Shown: positions 1-8,606, counted from the first letter of the stretch. The stretch is 64,000 bases of DNA from Bacteroidales bacterium (GCA_004556745.1 SFFY01000008.1:4924-68923), one strand, 5' to 3'. The notes: generated by a model from the letters alone, not told the origin. Translations and numbers: made by a program.

Positions 1-1116
1 GGAGGTGGCGAAAGGGTTGTAGTCGGGATTTACCTCGATTTGCGGCGCAGGCACATCGTTGCCGCCCGGCGTGAAAACGGGAATGTCGGGGCGGCCTTCG
101 GTGTTGAATTCCAGTGACGGCACAACGCCGTGCTTACCCAGTGCCTCGCGCACGGCAGCCAGGAGGATTTGCCAAATTGGCGTTTCGTCCTCAAACTTTA
201 TTTCGGTCTTGGTGGGGTGGATATTGACATCGATTTTCTCGGGCGCGACTTCAAGGTTCAGGAAAAAGGGTACTTGCTCGCCGTCGGGTATCAAACGCTC
301 GTAAGCCGTCTGCACCGCCTTGGCGAAATAGGGGTGGCGCATGTAGCGGCCGTTGACAAAGAAGAATTGCTGCGCGTTCTTGCGGCGCGAGGCCGAGGGC
401 ACGCCCACGAAACCGCTTAGATTTATCAATGTCGTCTTGACCTCTACGGGTATGAGCTTTGCCTCCAAGCGTTTGCCGAACACGCCGAGTATGCGCTGCT
501 TGAAATTTCCTGCGGGGAGGTTCATCATCGCCGCGCCGCCGCTATGCAGCGAAAAGGAGGTTTCGGGATGCGCCAAGGCGATGCGTTCAAATTCTGTGAG
601 GATATTGGAAAGTTCCGTTTGGTTGGACTTTAAGAACTTGCGGCGGGCGGGAATGTTGAAAAAAAGATTTTTCACGGCGAAATTTGCCCCGACGGGGCAG
701 TTCACGGGCTGCTGATCCACCACGCGGCTGCCTTCAATCACGATGCTCACGCCGAGGTCCTTATCGGCAGCCCGCGTGCGCAATTCCACCTGTGCCACGG
801 CGGCGATAGAGGCCAGTGCCTCGCCTCGAAACCCCATAGTGCGGAGCGCAAAGAGATCTTTGGCCTCGGAAATCTTAGAGGTAGCGTGGCGCTCAAAAGC
901 GAGGCGCGCGTCGGTTTCGCTCATTCCCTTGCCGTTGTCAATCACCTGCACGAGGCTTTTCCCCGCGTCCTCCACGATGACCTGCACCTGCGTGGCGCCG
1001 GCATCGATGGAGTTTTCCACCAATTCCTTAATCACCGACGAGGGCCGCTGCACCACTTCGCCGGCCGCAATCTGGTTGGCCACGGAGTCGGGCAAAAGAT
1101 GTATGATGTCGCTCAT
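1..1116 (-). CDS. mutL: DNA mismatch repair protein MutL, 3' end cut by window edge
   Basis: MutL is the GHKL-ATPase matchmaker that couples MutS mismatch recognition to downstream repair in the cytoplasm. The 372 visible codons hold the ATPase half: the Mg/ATP motif ENSIDAG at residues 34-40, DNGKGM at 60-65, and the ATP-lid motif GFRGEALASI starting at 95, followed by the transducer domain with its FFVNGR segment. The start ATG at 1116 gives the canonical MSDII...LPDSVANQIAAGEVV beginning. The C-terminal dimerisation/endonuclease half lies outside the window, so its endonuclease motif cannot be judged. It is the last gene of a minus-strand run and begins 9 bp after the LptA-like gene, with no promoter visible between, so it is probably cotranscribed. 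Identification is certain; completeness is unknown. Confidence 0.96.
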   Translation of the reverse strand, partial: MSDIIHLLPDSVANQIAAGEVVQRPSSVIKELVENSIDAGATQVQVIVEDAGKSLVQVIDNGKGMSETDARLAFERHATSKISEAKDLFALRTMGFRGEALASIAAVAQVELRTRAADKDLGVSIVIEGSRVVDQQPVNCPVGANFAVKNLFFNIPARRKFLKSNQTELSNILTEFERIALAHPETSFSLHSGGAAMMNLPAGNFKQRILGVFGKRLEAKLIPVEVKTTLINLSGFVGVPSASRRKNAQQFFFVNGRYMRHPYFAKAVQTAYERLIPDGEQVPFFLNLEVAPEKIDVNIHPTKTEIKFEDETPIWQILLAAVREALGKHGVVPSLEFNTEGRPDIPVFTPGGNDVPAPQIEVNPDYNPFATS

Positions 1117-1125
1117 GGGGTTTCC

Positions 1126-2769
1126 TTATTTCTTTTTCTTTCCGTCTAACTTCTGCAAAGGCGGGGTGCGCCGTATAGAGGGTTTGAGTTCTGTGCCTGC
1201 TTTCTTAGGCCGCCATTCGTAAATGTCGTCTTTATTTAGGGGACGGATATAATCAAACCAAACAAAATTGGCCAGTTGTCGGCGTTCGGGCGGAGCCATA
1301 CCTATGGGATAGAGCACCGCAACGGGCGAAGCGGGTGCCCAGAGGCGGTCGAGTTTGCGCTCCTTCATGAACACTTTTAGAATACTCGTTTCGAGGTAAT
1401 TGGAATAGAGGATCGTACTGTCTTTTTCAAGGGGATAGAAAATGGTCAGCACGTTGCCAACGGCGTGGTTCTCGCGCATTTCGCCTTTCTCAAAATAACT
1501 GTGCATTTCCTGCGAGGTCACTTGATTGAAATGCACAGAGTCTACTTGCTCCACCATAAGCGCCTGCCGCTCCACATATATGCTGTCGATTGTGGAGTCG
1601 GCCATAAATACGTTTATCTCCTCGCCAAGCACTTGTTTCGTGTCGCTCCAAACGATGGGGTCTTTGTAGAGCGTGAGTTTCCCCTCTTTTGAGTTGAATA
1701 CCAGCGAGTCGCTCACGGCCTGCACGTCGGTGCGGTAAGCGCGGACGTGGAAATAGCCGTGGAGCTTGCGGTAAACGGAGTCGGTGTCGATGTTATAGGT
1801 GAACATCCTTATGGTGTCGGCGTGGACATACAGCGTATCCTGTCCTTGCGAGAACTCACGCGCCAACGCCCGCTTTGTGGCCATGGCTTCTCCCGTCTGC
1901 TCGAAGTAGATGCAGTAGTCGCCGGTGAGTATGTTCTTGTTTTTGGTGTCTTCGCAGGAGATATTATTGATGGCCTCCATAACACCGGTCGTTTTGTCGT
2001 AATAAACGGTGTCGCCGCTCATGATGCGGTCGCGACCAAACGCCATCGTTCTGTCGTAAAGGCGGGCCTGCTCGCTTTGGGTGTTGTAATAACCGAGTTC
2101 CGTATAGATGCGGTCGCCGTTGCTGTATATATTCGTCGGCCCAATCGCTTTCGACCATTTCGTTTGCGTATCGTAGTGGAGCGTATCGGTAACGAGTTTG
2201 AAATCTTCATCGGTGAGCACCACGTTGTAGTTGAAGACGGACTGCTTCGTATCGGTGTGGTATTCTCCCCAATCGCTTTCCAGCACGCTGGTACCGTCGA
2301 TGAGCCTGCCGCCCTCAAAGTAATAGCACACGTTGTAGAGGCGGTCGTAGTTGAGGCTGTCGGTCTTCAACACTTGCTCGCGGTGGGTCATGACTACGTT
2401 GTGGCGCATTTCGGCCATCAGGTTCTCACCGTAATAATGCAGCACGTCGCCAGTGAGTTCCAAGGTGTCGCCCTGCACGATGCGCACGTGTCCAAACGCG
2501 TCGAACGACTCCGAGGCTTCGTAGAGCAGGGCGCTGTCGCAGTACATGGTCATGCCGCCGTGACGAAACACAACGTTGCCGCTCAACCTTTGCGCCGCGT
2601 TGGCCTCAAACTCATTGAAGCGGTGATTATCGGCTTCCCAGTGTATTTTATCCTTTTCTTCCTTCACGGCCTGCTTGCGCTTGTCGTCCGCCCCCTGCCA
2701 CGCCCGCGCGGCGAAGCAGCAGCAAAACAGCAAGAGGAGGGTAAGGAGGGGTAAATGCTTTTTGGTCAT
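1126..2769 (-). CDS. LptA/OstA-like lipopolysaccharide transport protein
   Basis: A 547-aa exported protein built from repeated beta-strand stretches of the OstA/LptA type (for example VVFRHGGMTMYCDSALLYEAS, with many D-S/T-L-x-Y repeats), the fold that forms the periplasmic bridge carrying lipopolysaccharide to the outer membrane. It starts MTKKHLPLLTLLLLFCCCFAARAWQ, a clear signal peptide; I chose the ATG at 2769 and not the in-frame ATG at 2805 because the latter places 12 residues of AT-repeat translation before the signal. It is longer than E. coli LptA (about 185 aa), as usual for Bacteroidetes OstA-like proteins. It follows the SurA-like gene by 104 bp containing a hairpin and lies 9 bp before mutL. 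The family call is firm; the exact bridge role is inferred. Confidence 0.85.
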   Translation of the reverse strand: MTKKHLPLLTLLLLFCCCFAARAWQGADDKRKQAVKEEKDKIHWEADNHRFNEFEANAAQRLSGNVVFRHGGMTMYCDSALLYEASESFDAFGHVRIVQGDTLELTGDVLHYYGENLMAEMRHNVVMTHREQVLKTDSLNYDRLYNVCYYFEGGRLIDGTSVLESDWGEYHTDTKQSVFNYNVVLTDEDFKLVTDTLHYDTQTKWSKAIGPTNIYSNGDRIYTELGYYNTQSEQARLYDRTMAFGRDRIMSGDTVYYDKTTGVMEAINNISCEDTKNKNILTGDYCIYFEQTGEAMATKRALAREFSQGQDTLYVHADTIRMFTYNIDTDSVYRKLHGYFHVRAYRTDVQAVSDSLVFNSKEGKLTLYKDPIVWSDTKQVLGEEINVFMADSTIDSIYVERQALMVEQVDSVHFNQVTSQEMHSYFEKGEMRENHAVGNVLTIFYPLEKDSTILYSNYLETSILKVFMKERKLDRLWAPASPVAVLYPIGMAPPERRQLANFVWFDYIRPLNKDDIYEWRPKKAGTELKPSIRRTPPLQKLDGKKKK

Positions 2770-2806
2770 ATATATATTATATGTATATGGGCGGGCGTAT
2801 GCCAAA

Positions 2807-2853
2807 GCAGACTGCCCCTACCCTTTTGCTTTCGGGGAACGGGTACAGTCTGC
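2807..2853 (-). terminator. Hairpin between surA-like and lptA-like genes
   Basis: GCAGACTG (2807-2814) pairs with CAGTCTGC (2846-2853) around a loop that itself carries CCCCTACCC and GGGGAACGGGTA. On the minus strand it follows the stop of the SurA-like gene and is trailed only by TTTGG, so it may be a weak terminator, attenuator or processing site and not a full stop. Confidence 0.5.
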
Positions 2854-2873
2854 CTTTTTGTCGGTCGGTCTGA

Positions 2874-4226
2874 TTATTTAATCCAGCCTTTATACTTGAA
2901 GTCGCAGCCGCGCCAGTCGGGACTGATACGCACGTAGGTGCTGGCTATCTTGTCTTGGATCCACTTTTCGAGTTTCTCCTCGCGCTTTTTCGAGACGACC
3001 ACGTTTTTCAATGCCTGAAAATCCTCGGTCATATTGGCGCGGTGTCCGTCGATGCGGTTTTTGAGTTTCACGATGGCGCAGACGGTCTGTCCTTTCGCGT
3101 TGGTCATGCGGAAAGCCGGGGAGATTTCACCCACCTGCATCTTTTCCACCACTTTTGCCACGTCCTGCGGCAGGTCTTTCATCTGGAAACGCGAGGTCAG
3201 CGTGTTGGTTTCTTCCTGCAGGTTGGCCATAATGCCACGATTGAAGCGCGTGTCCTTGTCGTCCGAGAGTTCCTGTGCCGCGATATCAAAGGAAAATTTA
3301 TCGGCCTTGATGTCGGCAGCGATGGAATCGAGGCGCGTGAGACAACGCTGGTATTCGCTTTCGTCGATCTCGGGCTTAAGCAAGATGTGACGCACTTTCA
3401 CGAGGTCGCCCTTCTTGTCAATGAGCTGTATGATATGGTAGCCGAACTCGGTCTTCACTACTTTCGACACTTTTTTGGGGTCGGTGAGGGAAAAGGCCAC
3501 GTTGGCAAATTCGGGCACCCATTGGTTGCGTCCCGCATAATCGAGTTCGCCGCCGTCGCGCGCCGAACCGTCCTGCGAGTAAAACTTTGCAAGGGTGGAG
3601 AACTCCGTCTCGCCGCTGTTCACGCGGCGGGCAAACTCGCGCAACTTCCCTTCGATGCGCTCCACCTCCTCGCGCGAGACGCGCGGCTCGGAGGTGATGA
3701 TTTGCACCTCCACCTGCGTGGGAATGAAGGGCAGGCTGTCTTCGGGCATCTCCTTGAAATATTCGCGCACTTCGGCGGGCGTCACGGTCACGCCGCCCAC
3801 AAGTTTGCGCTGCACCTCGAACATCATTTCCTTCTCGCGCTCCATCTTTTTGTACTGCTCGCGGAGTTGCGAAATCTTCTTGCGGGCAAAGATTTCCACG
3901 GCTTCGCGCGAACCGTACTGCTGAATAAGGTAGTTGATGCGCTGGTCTACGGAGCGTATCACGTCGCCCTCGCTCACCTCGATGCTGTCCAGTTCGGCCT
4001 GGTGCAGATAGAGTTTTTGCAGGGCGATTTGCTCGGGAATGGTGCAGTAGGGATTGTCCACGGGGTCGCTGCCGGGCAGTTCGGAAGAGATGCGCACTTC
4101 TTCGATGTCGGAGAGCAGAATAGGTTCATCGCCTACCACCCACACTATCTCGTCTACCACGTTTTTCTGCGCAGCGGCAAGCATGGGCAGCATAGCGGCA
4201 AGGACGAACAGGATTCTTCTAATCAT
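2874..4226 (-). CDS. SurA-like periplasmic peptidyl-prolyl isomerase/chaperone
   Basis: A 450-aa exported protein with a signal peptide (MIRRILFVLAAMLPMLAAAQ), a SurA N-terminal chaperone region (about 25-165) and two consecutive PpiC/parvulin-type rotamase domains (about 170-275, containing SQDGSARDGGELDYAGRNQWVPEFANVAF, cited here by its key pattern GG-L---G-----F--A-F; and about 280-380). This is the layout of E. coli SurA, which escorts unfolded outer-membrane proteins across the periplasm. It lies between another PpiC-type isomerase gene (36 bp upstream) and the LptA-like gene, forming an envelope-assembly cluster. The ATG at 4226 is preceded immediately by the recurring AT-rich 18-mer. 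I avoid the symbol surA because Bacteroidetes carry several paralogues and this window alone has three parvulin-type genes. Confidence 0.9.
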   Translation of the reverse strand: MIRRILFVLAAMLPMLAAAQKNVVDEIVWVVGDEPILLSDIEEVRISSELPGSDPVDNPYCTIPEQIALQKLYLHQAELDSIEVSEGDVIRSVDQRINYLIQQYGSREAVEIFARKKISQLREQYKKMEREKEMMFEVQRKLVGGVTVTPAEVREYFKEMPEDSLPFIPTQVEVQIITSEPRVSREEVERIEGKLREFARRVNSGETEFSTLAKFYSQDGSARDGGELDYAGRNQWVPEFANVAFSLTDPKKVSKVVKTEFGYHIIQLIDKKGDLVKVRHILLKPEIDESEYQRCLTRLDSIAADIKADKFSFDIAAQELSDDKDTRFNRGIMANLQEETNTLTSRFQMKDLPQDVAKVVEKMQVGEISPAFRMTNAKGQTVCAIVKLKNRIDGHRANMTEDFQALKNVVVSKKREEKLEKWIQDKIASTYVRISPDWRGCDFKYKGWIK

Positions 4227-4244
4227 ACAATATTATATATATAG
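4227..4244 (-). repeat. AT-rich 18-mer, copy 1 (inverted orientation)
   Basis: Reading on the minus strand, CTATATATATAATATTGT runs directly into the ATG of the SurA-like gene. The same 18-mer occurs at 30582-30599 and 60983-61000, and 17 of 18 bases at 38976-38993, but in those three copies it has the opposite orientation relative to the gene. Confidence 0.7.
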
Positions 4245-4262
4245 GATGTCGGGAACCGCTTC

Positions 4263-5693
4263 TTAATGCTTGTTCACGGTTTTGAGCACGTCCTGTTTTA
4301 CGGAGAACGGGAAACGCTGGCGCAGGCCTTCCACCCACTCCTTTTCCTTCTGTTCCTGATAATCGCTCGTCACCTGCGCCTTAACGTCCAGATAACTCTT
4401 GGGCTGCTTGAGCACTTTGCCGGCAACGCCCGTCTGCACATAGCCCTTCATGGGCGCGGGGGCTTCTGCCTTGGTCTTGAAGGCGTAAGCGTCCACATAA
4501 CTGTTCTCGCCTGCCTTGCAGATGTAAGGTCCGGTCACGAACACGGTGACAGAGTCTTTGTTGAACTGCTCTTTGACTGCCTTGCGCCAATCGCCGTCGA
4601 TGCTTTTGTTCAAAAGTTTAGCCAGGCGCTTGGCATCTTGGACGTTCTTCACCTGATAGACAAAGCCTTTGAAGCGCGGCTCAGTCCAAGCATACTTCTT
4701 TTTATTCTGCTTGTAATATTGCTCCAAGCCTTTGGTATCTGCGGCTGCCACGTCCCACACATCGCGCTTGCTGGCTTCGTAGAGCAAGAGTCCGTCGTGG
4801 TACTCCTGCACAAGGTAGCGCAACTCGGCGTTGTCCTTCTCGTGGGCGGCGAGCACGCTGTCGAGCACGGTTTCGCGCGTGAGGCGGCCGTTTGAAGCGT
4901 CCACGAGCTTCTTGATGCGGTATTCTGCCGATGCTTCCTCGATGCCTTGACGCTTGAGTGCCTCGATGATTTCGGGGCGCAAAGAGTCGAGGGGCGCGAG
5001 GGCGTGGCGGTCGGTCATCTTAATGATGTGGTAGCCATAGGGCGAGAGCACCGGCTGCGACATTTCGCCTTTCTTGAGTGCGTAGGCAGCGGTCTCAAAC
5101 TCCTTTACCAGGGCGCCGGGACCGAGTTCGGGCAACTGCCCGCCGCGTTTTGCCGTACCGGGGTCGGCGGAATAAAGCTCAGCCATTTTGGCAAAGTCAG
5201 CACCTCCGAGCAAGGCGTTGTAGATCGAGTCGGCCTTTTGCTTGGCCGCCTGCTTCTCCGCCTCGCCGGCGTTTTGCTTGAGCTGGATAAGGATGTGCGC
5301 GGGCTTGATCACGTCCATGCCGCCGAGTTGCTTCTCGGTGCGGGCGTACACGTCGGTGCAGATGGAGTCGATGAAGAACTGATCCACCATGTACGGCGTG
5401 AGCTGCATGTCGCGGTAGGTAAGGAATTCTTTTTTGAACGATTCGAGCGTGTCGAGCTTCGCAGCCTCAGCGGCGGCGACTTTGAGTTTGTAGTTTACAA
5501 ACATCGGCACGTATTCTTCAATGGTCTTTTGCTCTACCGCCCCCTCTACGTTTCCGTTTTTGTTGTAGGAATATTCAAATTCGGAGCGCGTGATGTCTTT
5601 TCCGTTGATGGTCATGAGCACGGGGTCGCCGGCGGTCTGTGCCATTGCGGGCAAGCCAAGGGCGAAAAGGAGAGCAAACAAAGTTTTCTTCAT
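4263..5693 (-). CDS. PpiC-type periplasmic peptidyl-prolyl isomerase
   Basis: A 476-aa exported protein: signal peptide MKKTLFALLFALGLPAMAQ, an N-terminal helical chaperone segment (about 30-130), one well-preserved parvulin domain (about 135-245; AHILIQL, FAKMAELYS, GGQLPELGPGALVKEFETAA, GYHIIKM) and a C-terminal region (about 300-476) resembling a degenerate second domain. It probably assists folding of exported proteins. The ATG at 5693 puts the signal peptide at the N-terminus; the longer open frame upstream would read through a REP hairpin and was rejected. It is transcribed after guaB, separated by a family B hairpin, and 36 bp before the SurA-like gene. Confidence 0.88.
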   Translation of the reverse strand: MKKTLFALLFALGLPAMAQTAGDPVLMTINGKDITRSEFEYSYNKNGNVEGAVEQKTIEEYVPMFVNYKLKVAAAEAAKLDTLESFKKEFLTYRDMQLTPYMVDQFFIDSICTDVYARTEKQLGGMDVIKPAHILIQLKQNAGEAEKQAAKQKADSIYNALLGGADFAKMAELYSADPGTAKRGGQLPELGPGALVKEFETAAYALKKGEMSQPVLSPYGYHIIKMTDRHALAPLDSLRPEIIEALKRQGIEEASAEYRIKKLVDASNGRLTRETVLDSVLAAHEKDNAELRYLVQEYHDGLLLYEASKRDVWDVAAADTKGLEQYYKQNKKKYAWTEPRFKGFVYQVKNVQDAKRLAKLLNKSIDGDWRKAVKEQFNKDSVTVFVTGPYICKAGENSYVDAYAFKTKAEAPAPMKGYVQTGVAGKVLKQPKSYLDVKAQVTSDYQEQKEKEWVEGLRQRFPFSVKQDVLKTVNKH

Positions 5694-5733
5694 GTCGGTT
5701 TTTGTGATGTTTTTATTGATAGGCAATAAGATT

Positions 5734-5761
5734 GGGCGGGCGTTTTGCAAAACGCCCCTAC
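5734..5761. repeat. Family B REP-like hairpin
   Basis: GGGCGTTTTGCAAAACGCCC plus the flank CCTACTA; a near-perfect palindrome whose outer end touches the guaB stop codon. It has no T-run, so it is not a classical terminator. Confidence 0.85.
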
Positions 5762-7245
5762 TATTCACCCGGGCGGCTGTAGTTGGGCGCCTCGCTGGTG
5801 ATGGTGATGTCGTGGGGGTGGCTTTCGAGCACGCCGGCGTTGGTGATGCGCACGAACTTGGCATTGTGGAGGTCCTCAATGGTAGCCGCACCGCAGTAGC
5901 CCATGCCGGAGCGCAGGCCGCCCACCATCTGGTAGATGACTTCCTGCACGCTGCCTTTGTAAGGCACGCGACCGGCGATGCCCTCGGGCACGAGTTTCTT
6001 CACTTCGCTCACGCCGCCCTGGAAGTAACGGTCTTTCGAGCCATTTTCCATGGCTTCGAGCGAACCCATGCCGCGATAAGTCTTGAACTTACGCCCGTTG
6101 AAGATGATGGTCTCGCCCGGACTTTCCTCCGTGCCGGCAATCAGCGAGCCGATCATCACGCAGTAGCCGCCGGCGGCAAGGGCTTTCACCACGTCGCCCG
6201 AATAGCGCAGGCCGCCATCGGCAATAAGGGGCACGCCCGTGCCTTTCAGTGCGCTCGCCACATCATATACGGCGGAGAGTTGCGGCACGCCCACGCCTGC
6301 CACCACGCGCGTGGTGCAGATGCTGCCCGGGCCAATGCCCACTTTCACGCAGTCGGCACCGGCTTCCACGAGCATGCGGGCTGCTTCGCCCGTGGCAACG
6401 TTGCCCACTACTATATCTACGTTGGAGAAACTTGCCTTTGCCTCTTTGAGTTTGTCGATGACAAACTTAGAGTGCCCGTGCGCCGTATCGATTACGATGG
6501 CATCTGCTCCGGCTTTCACCAAAGCGTCCATTCGCTCGAGCGTGTCGGCGGTAACGCCCACGCCGGCTGCTACGCGCAGGCGGCCTTTCTCGTCCTTGCA
6601 GGCCATAGGTTTGTCCTTGGCCTTAGTGATGTCCTTATAAGTAATCAGTCCCACGAGGCGGCCGTTCTTGTCGGTCACGGGGAGCTTCTCGATTTTATTT
6701 TCCTGCAAAATCTGCGCGGCGGCCATGAGGTCGGTCTGCTGCGTGGTGGTCACGAGGTTGTCCTTCGTCATCACCTCATCGATGAGTTTGTCGAGGTTGC
6801 GTTCGAAGCGGAGGTCGCGGTTGGTCACGATGCCCACGAGGTAGCCCTCGTCGGTCACTACGGGAATACCGCCGATGTGGTATTCGCTCATCAAGGCCAG
6901 CGCGTCGCGCACGGTGCTGCCCCGGCGAATGGTCACGGGGTCGTAAATCATGCCGTTTTCGGCACGCTTCACAATAGCCACCTGCCGGGCCTGTTCCTCG
7001 ATGCTCATGTTCTTGTGTATCACGCCGATACCACCTTCGCGGGCAATGGCTATAGCCATTTTACCCTCGGTCACGGTGTCCATTGCGGCAGTGACAAACG
7101 GGATTTGCAACTCGATGTTGCGCGAGAACTTGGTTTTGAGGGAAACGGTACGGGGTAGAACTTCCGAGTACGCTGGTACAAGCAGGACGTCGTCATAGGT
7201 AAGGCCGTCCATGACAATTTTGTCGGCAATAAAATCAGATATCAT
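5761..7245 (-). CDS. guaB: IMP dehydrogenase
   Basis: Catalyses the NAD-dependent oxidation of IMP to XMP, the committed step of GMP synthesis, in the cytoplasm. At 494 aa it has the normal length. The catalytic loop GIGPGSICTTRVVAG has the active-site Cys at residue 310; two CBS domains (about 101-150 and 160-210) interrupt the TIM barrel; GGLRYSGDVVKALAAGG and the flap GSKDRYFQG bind IMP phosphate and ribose. It is the first gene of the minus-strand block and has its own -7 box 25-33 bp upstream of the ATG. The stop codon is overlapped by a family B hairpin. It is divergent from the LytTR regulator gene. Confidence 0.98.
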   Translation of the reverse strand: MISDFIADKIVMDGLTYDDVLLVPAYSEVLPRTVSLKTKFSRNIELQIPFVTAAMDTVTEGKMAIAIAREGGIGVIHKNMSIEEQARQVAIVKRAENGMIYDPVTIRRGSTVRDALALMSEYHIGGIPVVTDEGYLVGIVTNRDLRFERNLDKLIDEVMTKDNLVTTTQQTDLMAAAQILQENKIEKLPVTDKNGRLVGLITYKDITKAKDKPMACKDEKGRLRVAAGVGVTADTLERMDALVKAGADAIVIDTAHGHSKFVIDKLKEAKASFSNVDIVVGNVATGEAARMLVEAGADCVKVGIGPGSICTTRVVAGVGVPQLSAVYDVASALKGTGVPLIADGGLRYSGDVVKALAAGGYCVMIGSLIAGTEESPGETIIFNGRKFKTYRGMGSLEAMENGSKDRYFQGGVSEVKKLVPEGIAGRVPYKGSVQEVIYQMVGGLRSGMGYCGAATIEDLHNAKFVRITNAGVLESHPHDITITSEAPNYSRPGE

Positions 7246-7269
7246 AAATGCGCATAGGTTTTATTGCGC

Positions 7270-7277
7270 ACAAAATT
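7270..7277 (-). promoter_or_regulatory. -7 box for guaB
   Basis: On the minus strand TAATTTTG, matching the Bacteroidetes primary sigma -7 consensus TAnnTTTG, followed by TGCGC and a short leader to the guaB ATG at 7245. No clear -33 TTTG was seen. Confidence 0.7.
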
Positions 7278-7440
7278 ACTCATTTTTCTCGTGTTTCCTT
7301 ATATGAAAATGCATTTTTTTGATTTCTCGCCGCACTTTGCTGCTTATAGACAAGGATTAAAAAGCCCGAAAAAGCAACGCGACAGACGCGCCGCGCATCG
7401 GTTTCCGCTTTTTCCATATATGGAAGATTAAAAAATAAAG

Positions 7441-7491
7441 CAAATTAAACCAATATTTTTGCCATTTAAGCACAGAGAGCAACCATTTAAG
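7441..7491 (+). promoter_or_regulatory. Phased direct repeats, likely LytTR binding site
   Basis: CCATTTAAG at 7462-7470 and again at 7483-7491 are identical 9-mers separated by exactly 12 bp. A weaker copy, CAAATTAAA (6 of 9), lies at 7441-7449 in the same 21-bp phase. Two 9-bp direct repeats with a 12-bp gap are the known operator layout for LytTR-domain regulators such as AgrA and AlgR. The next gene encodes a LytTR regulator, which suggests autoregulation. The site lies about 45-95 bp upstream of that gene's -7 box. Confidence 0.65.
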
Positions 7492-7536
7492 TGCATACAC
7501 GACGCATACTACCATATAACATACAAAATATTAAAC

Positions 7537-7544
7537 TAAATTTG
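7537..7544 (+). promoter_or_regulatory. -7 box for the LytTR regulator gene
   Basis: TAAATTTG matches TAnnTTTG; the ATG chosen is 37 bp downstream. No TTTG is present at the -33 distance, fitting a promoter that needs an activator bound at the phased repeats upstream. Confidence 0.6.
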
Positions 7545-7580
7545 CGGTCGAAAAGGGATTTTATCATTATTGATATCGAT

Positions 7581-8369
7581 ATGAGAAAAGAGAACCTGCC
7601 TGCGAATATGCCGCAAACGCGCCTCACCGTCTTTGTCGTGGACGACGAGGCCGGGCCGCGCGAGGCACTCGTGGCCGACTTGAAGAAGCATCCCTGTATC
7701 GGCGAGGTATTTGCCTTCTCCAATTACAGCGACGCCACGCTGCCACTACTCGAGCAACAGCCCGACGTGCTGTTTCTCGACGTTGAGGTACCGGGGCGCA
7801 CGGGACTGGAATTTATCGACTCTTTGCAAGGCAACCTTTCCTTTTCTTTCCGCGTAGTCTTCTATACGGGTTTCAGCCATTACATGCTCGATGCCATCCG
7901 CCGCTCGGCTTTCGACTATCTGCTCAAACCGTATAAGGAAAAAGAGCTCGAAGAAATCATCGAACGCCTCGTTATGGCGCACGCCGCACCGGGCATCGGC
8001 ACGAACAGCGCAGACCACCGCCACGGCGCACCGCGCAAGATTGCCGTACAGGCCATCAGCGAGTTGCTCCTGCTCACCGTGGACGAGATACTTTATACAG
8101 AATACCACAAAACGGCGCGCAACTGGCGGCTTATCCTCACCAACGGCAGCGAGCACCAACTGCGCAAGGGCACATCGGCAGAAGATATACTCAAACTGCA
8201 CCCTGCCCTCGTGCGCGTCAGCAGCAGTTGCATTGTAAATCTCAATTATCTCTCGGCCGTGGAAAACAGCACGCAACGCTGCCGTCTCTGCGCCCCGTTC
8301 GATAATCAGGAGATATATGCCAGCCGCAGGTATTTCAGCAAATTGAAAGAAAAATTCGAGATGCTCTGA
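7581..8369 (+). CDS. Response regulator, REC-LytTR type, orphan
   Basis: A 262-aa two-component regulator. The receiver domain has the acidic pair D21-D22, phospho-acceptor D67 in DVLFLDVEVPG, T96 and K116 (LLKPYK). The LytTR DNA-binding domain covers about residues 150-262 (RKIAVQAISELLLLTVDEILYTEY ... VRVSSSCIVNLNYL; key pattern: hydrophobic beta core then the V-S-IVN segment). LytTR regulators bind pairs of 9-bp direct repeats. I chose the ATG at 7581, after the -7 box; the upstream in-frame ATG at 7491 lies before that box. No histidine kinase gene is adjacent, so the partner is elsewhere. The 3' end forms a hairpin with the stop codon in its loop. Confidence 0.88.
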   Translation: MRKENLPANMPQTRLTVFVVDDEAGPREALVADLKKHPCIGEVFAFSNYSDATLPLLEQQPDVLFLDVEVPGRTGLEFIDSLQGNLSFSFRVVFYTGFSHYMLDAIRRSAFDYLLKPYKEKELEEIIERLVMAHAAPGIGTNSADHRHGAPRKIAVQAISELLLLTVDEILYTEYHKTARNWRLILTNGSEHQLRKGTSAEDILKLHPALVRVSSSCIVNLNYLSAVENSTQRCRLCAPFDNQEIYASRRYFSKLKEKFEML

Positions 8370-8383
8370 CCGGGAGCATCTCG
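8357..8383 (+). terminator. Hairpin enclosing the stop codon of the LytTR gene
   Basis: CGAGATGCTC (8357-8366) and GAGCATCTCG (8374-8383) are perfectly complementary, 10 bp, with the 7-nt loop TGACCGG that contains the TGA stop. There is no T-tract, so it may act as an mRNA-end stabiliser or a Rho-linked end. Confidence 0.65.
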
Positions 8384-8548
8384 AACGTAACCTCTACACA
8401 GAACTTTCGTGGGAAGAAGCGTTTTCCCCTTTTTTCGGTCCGGGACGATTGCACATGACCATCCTTTTCAAGTTCCGATTATCTTGGTGCAATCTCCCGG
8501 GCTATTTTTATGTTATTATCAGCATTGATAAAACAAACATCATTTACA

Positions 8549-8606
8549 AGGTCTCACGAGTAGGGGCAAGGAGGCAATTATTCTCCCTACTCGCGAGACC
8601 TTGGTA
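8549..8606. repeat. Family B variant without the GTTTTGCAAAAC core
   Basis: AAGGTCTCACGAGTAGGG pairs with CCCTACTCGCGAGACCTT (one mismatch) around a 22-nt loop. The same outer arms (GTCTCACGAGTAGGGG and CCCCTACTCGCGAGACC) bound the full element at 43386-43493, so this is a shortened relative. The rest of the gene-free stretch 8384-8658 shows nothing recognisable. Confidence 0.75.

Noticed and set aside
5590..7158. 522-aa open frame on the plus strand
   Set aside because: Antisense of guaB and the neighbouring isomerase; composition typical of a shadow frame.
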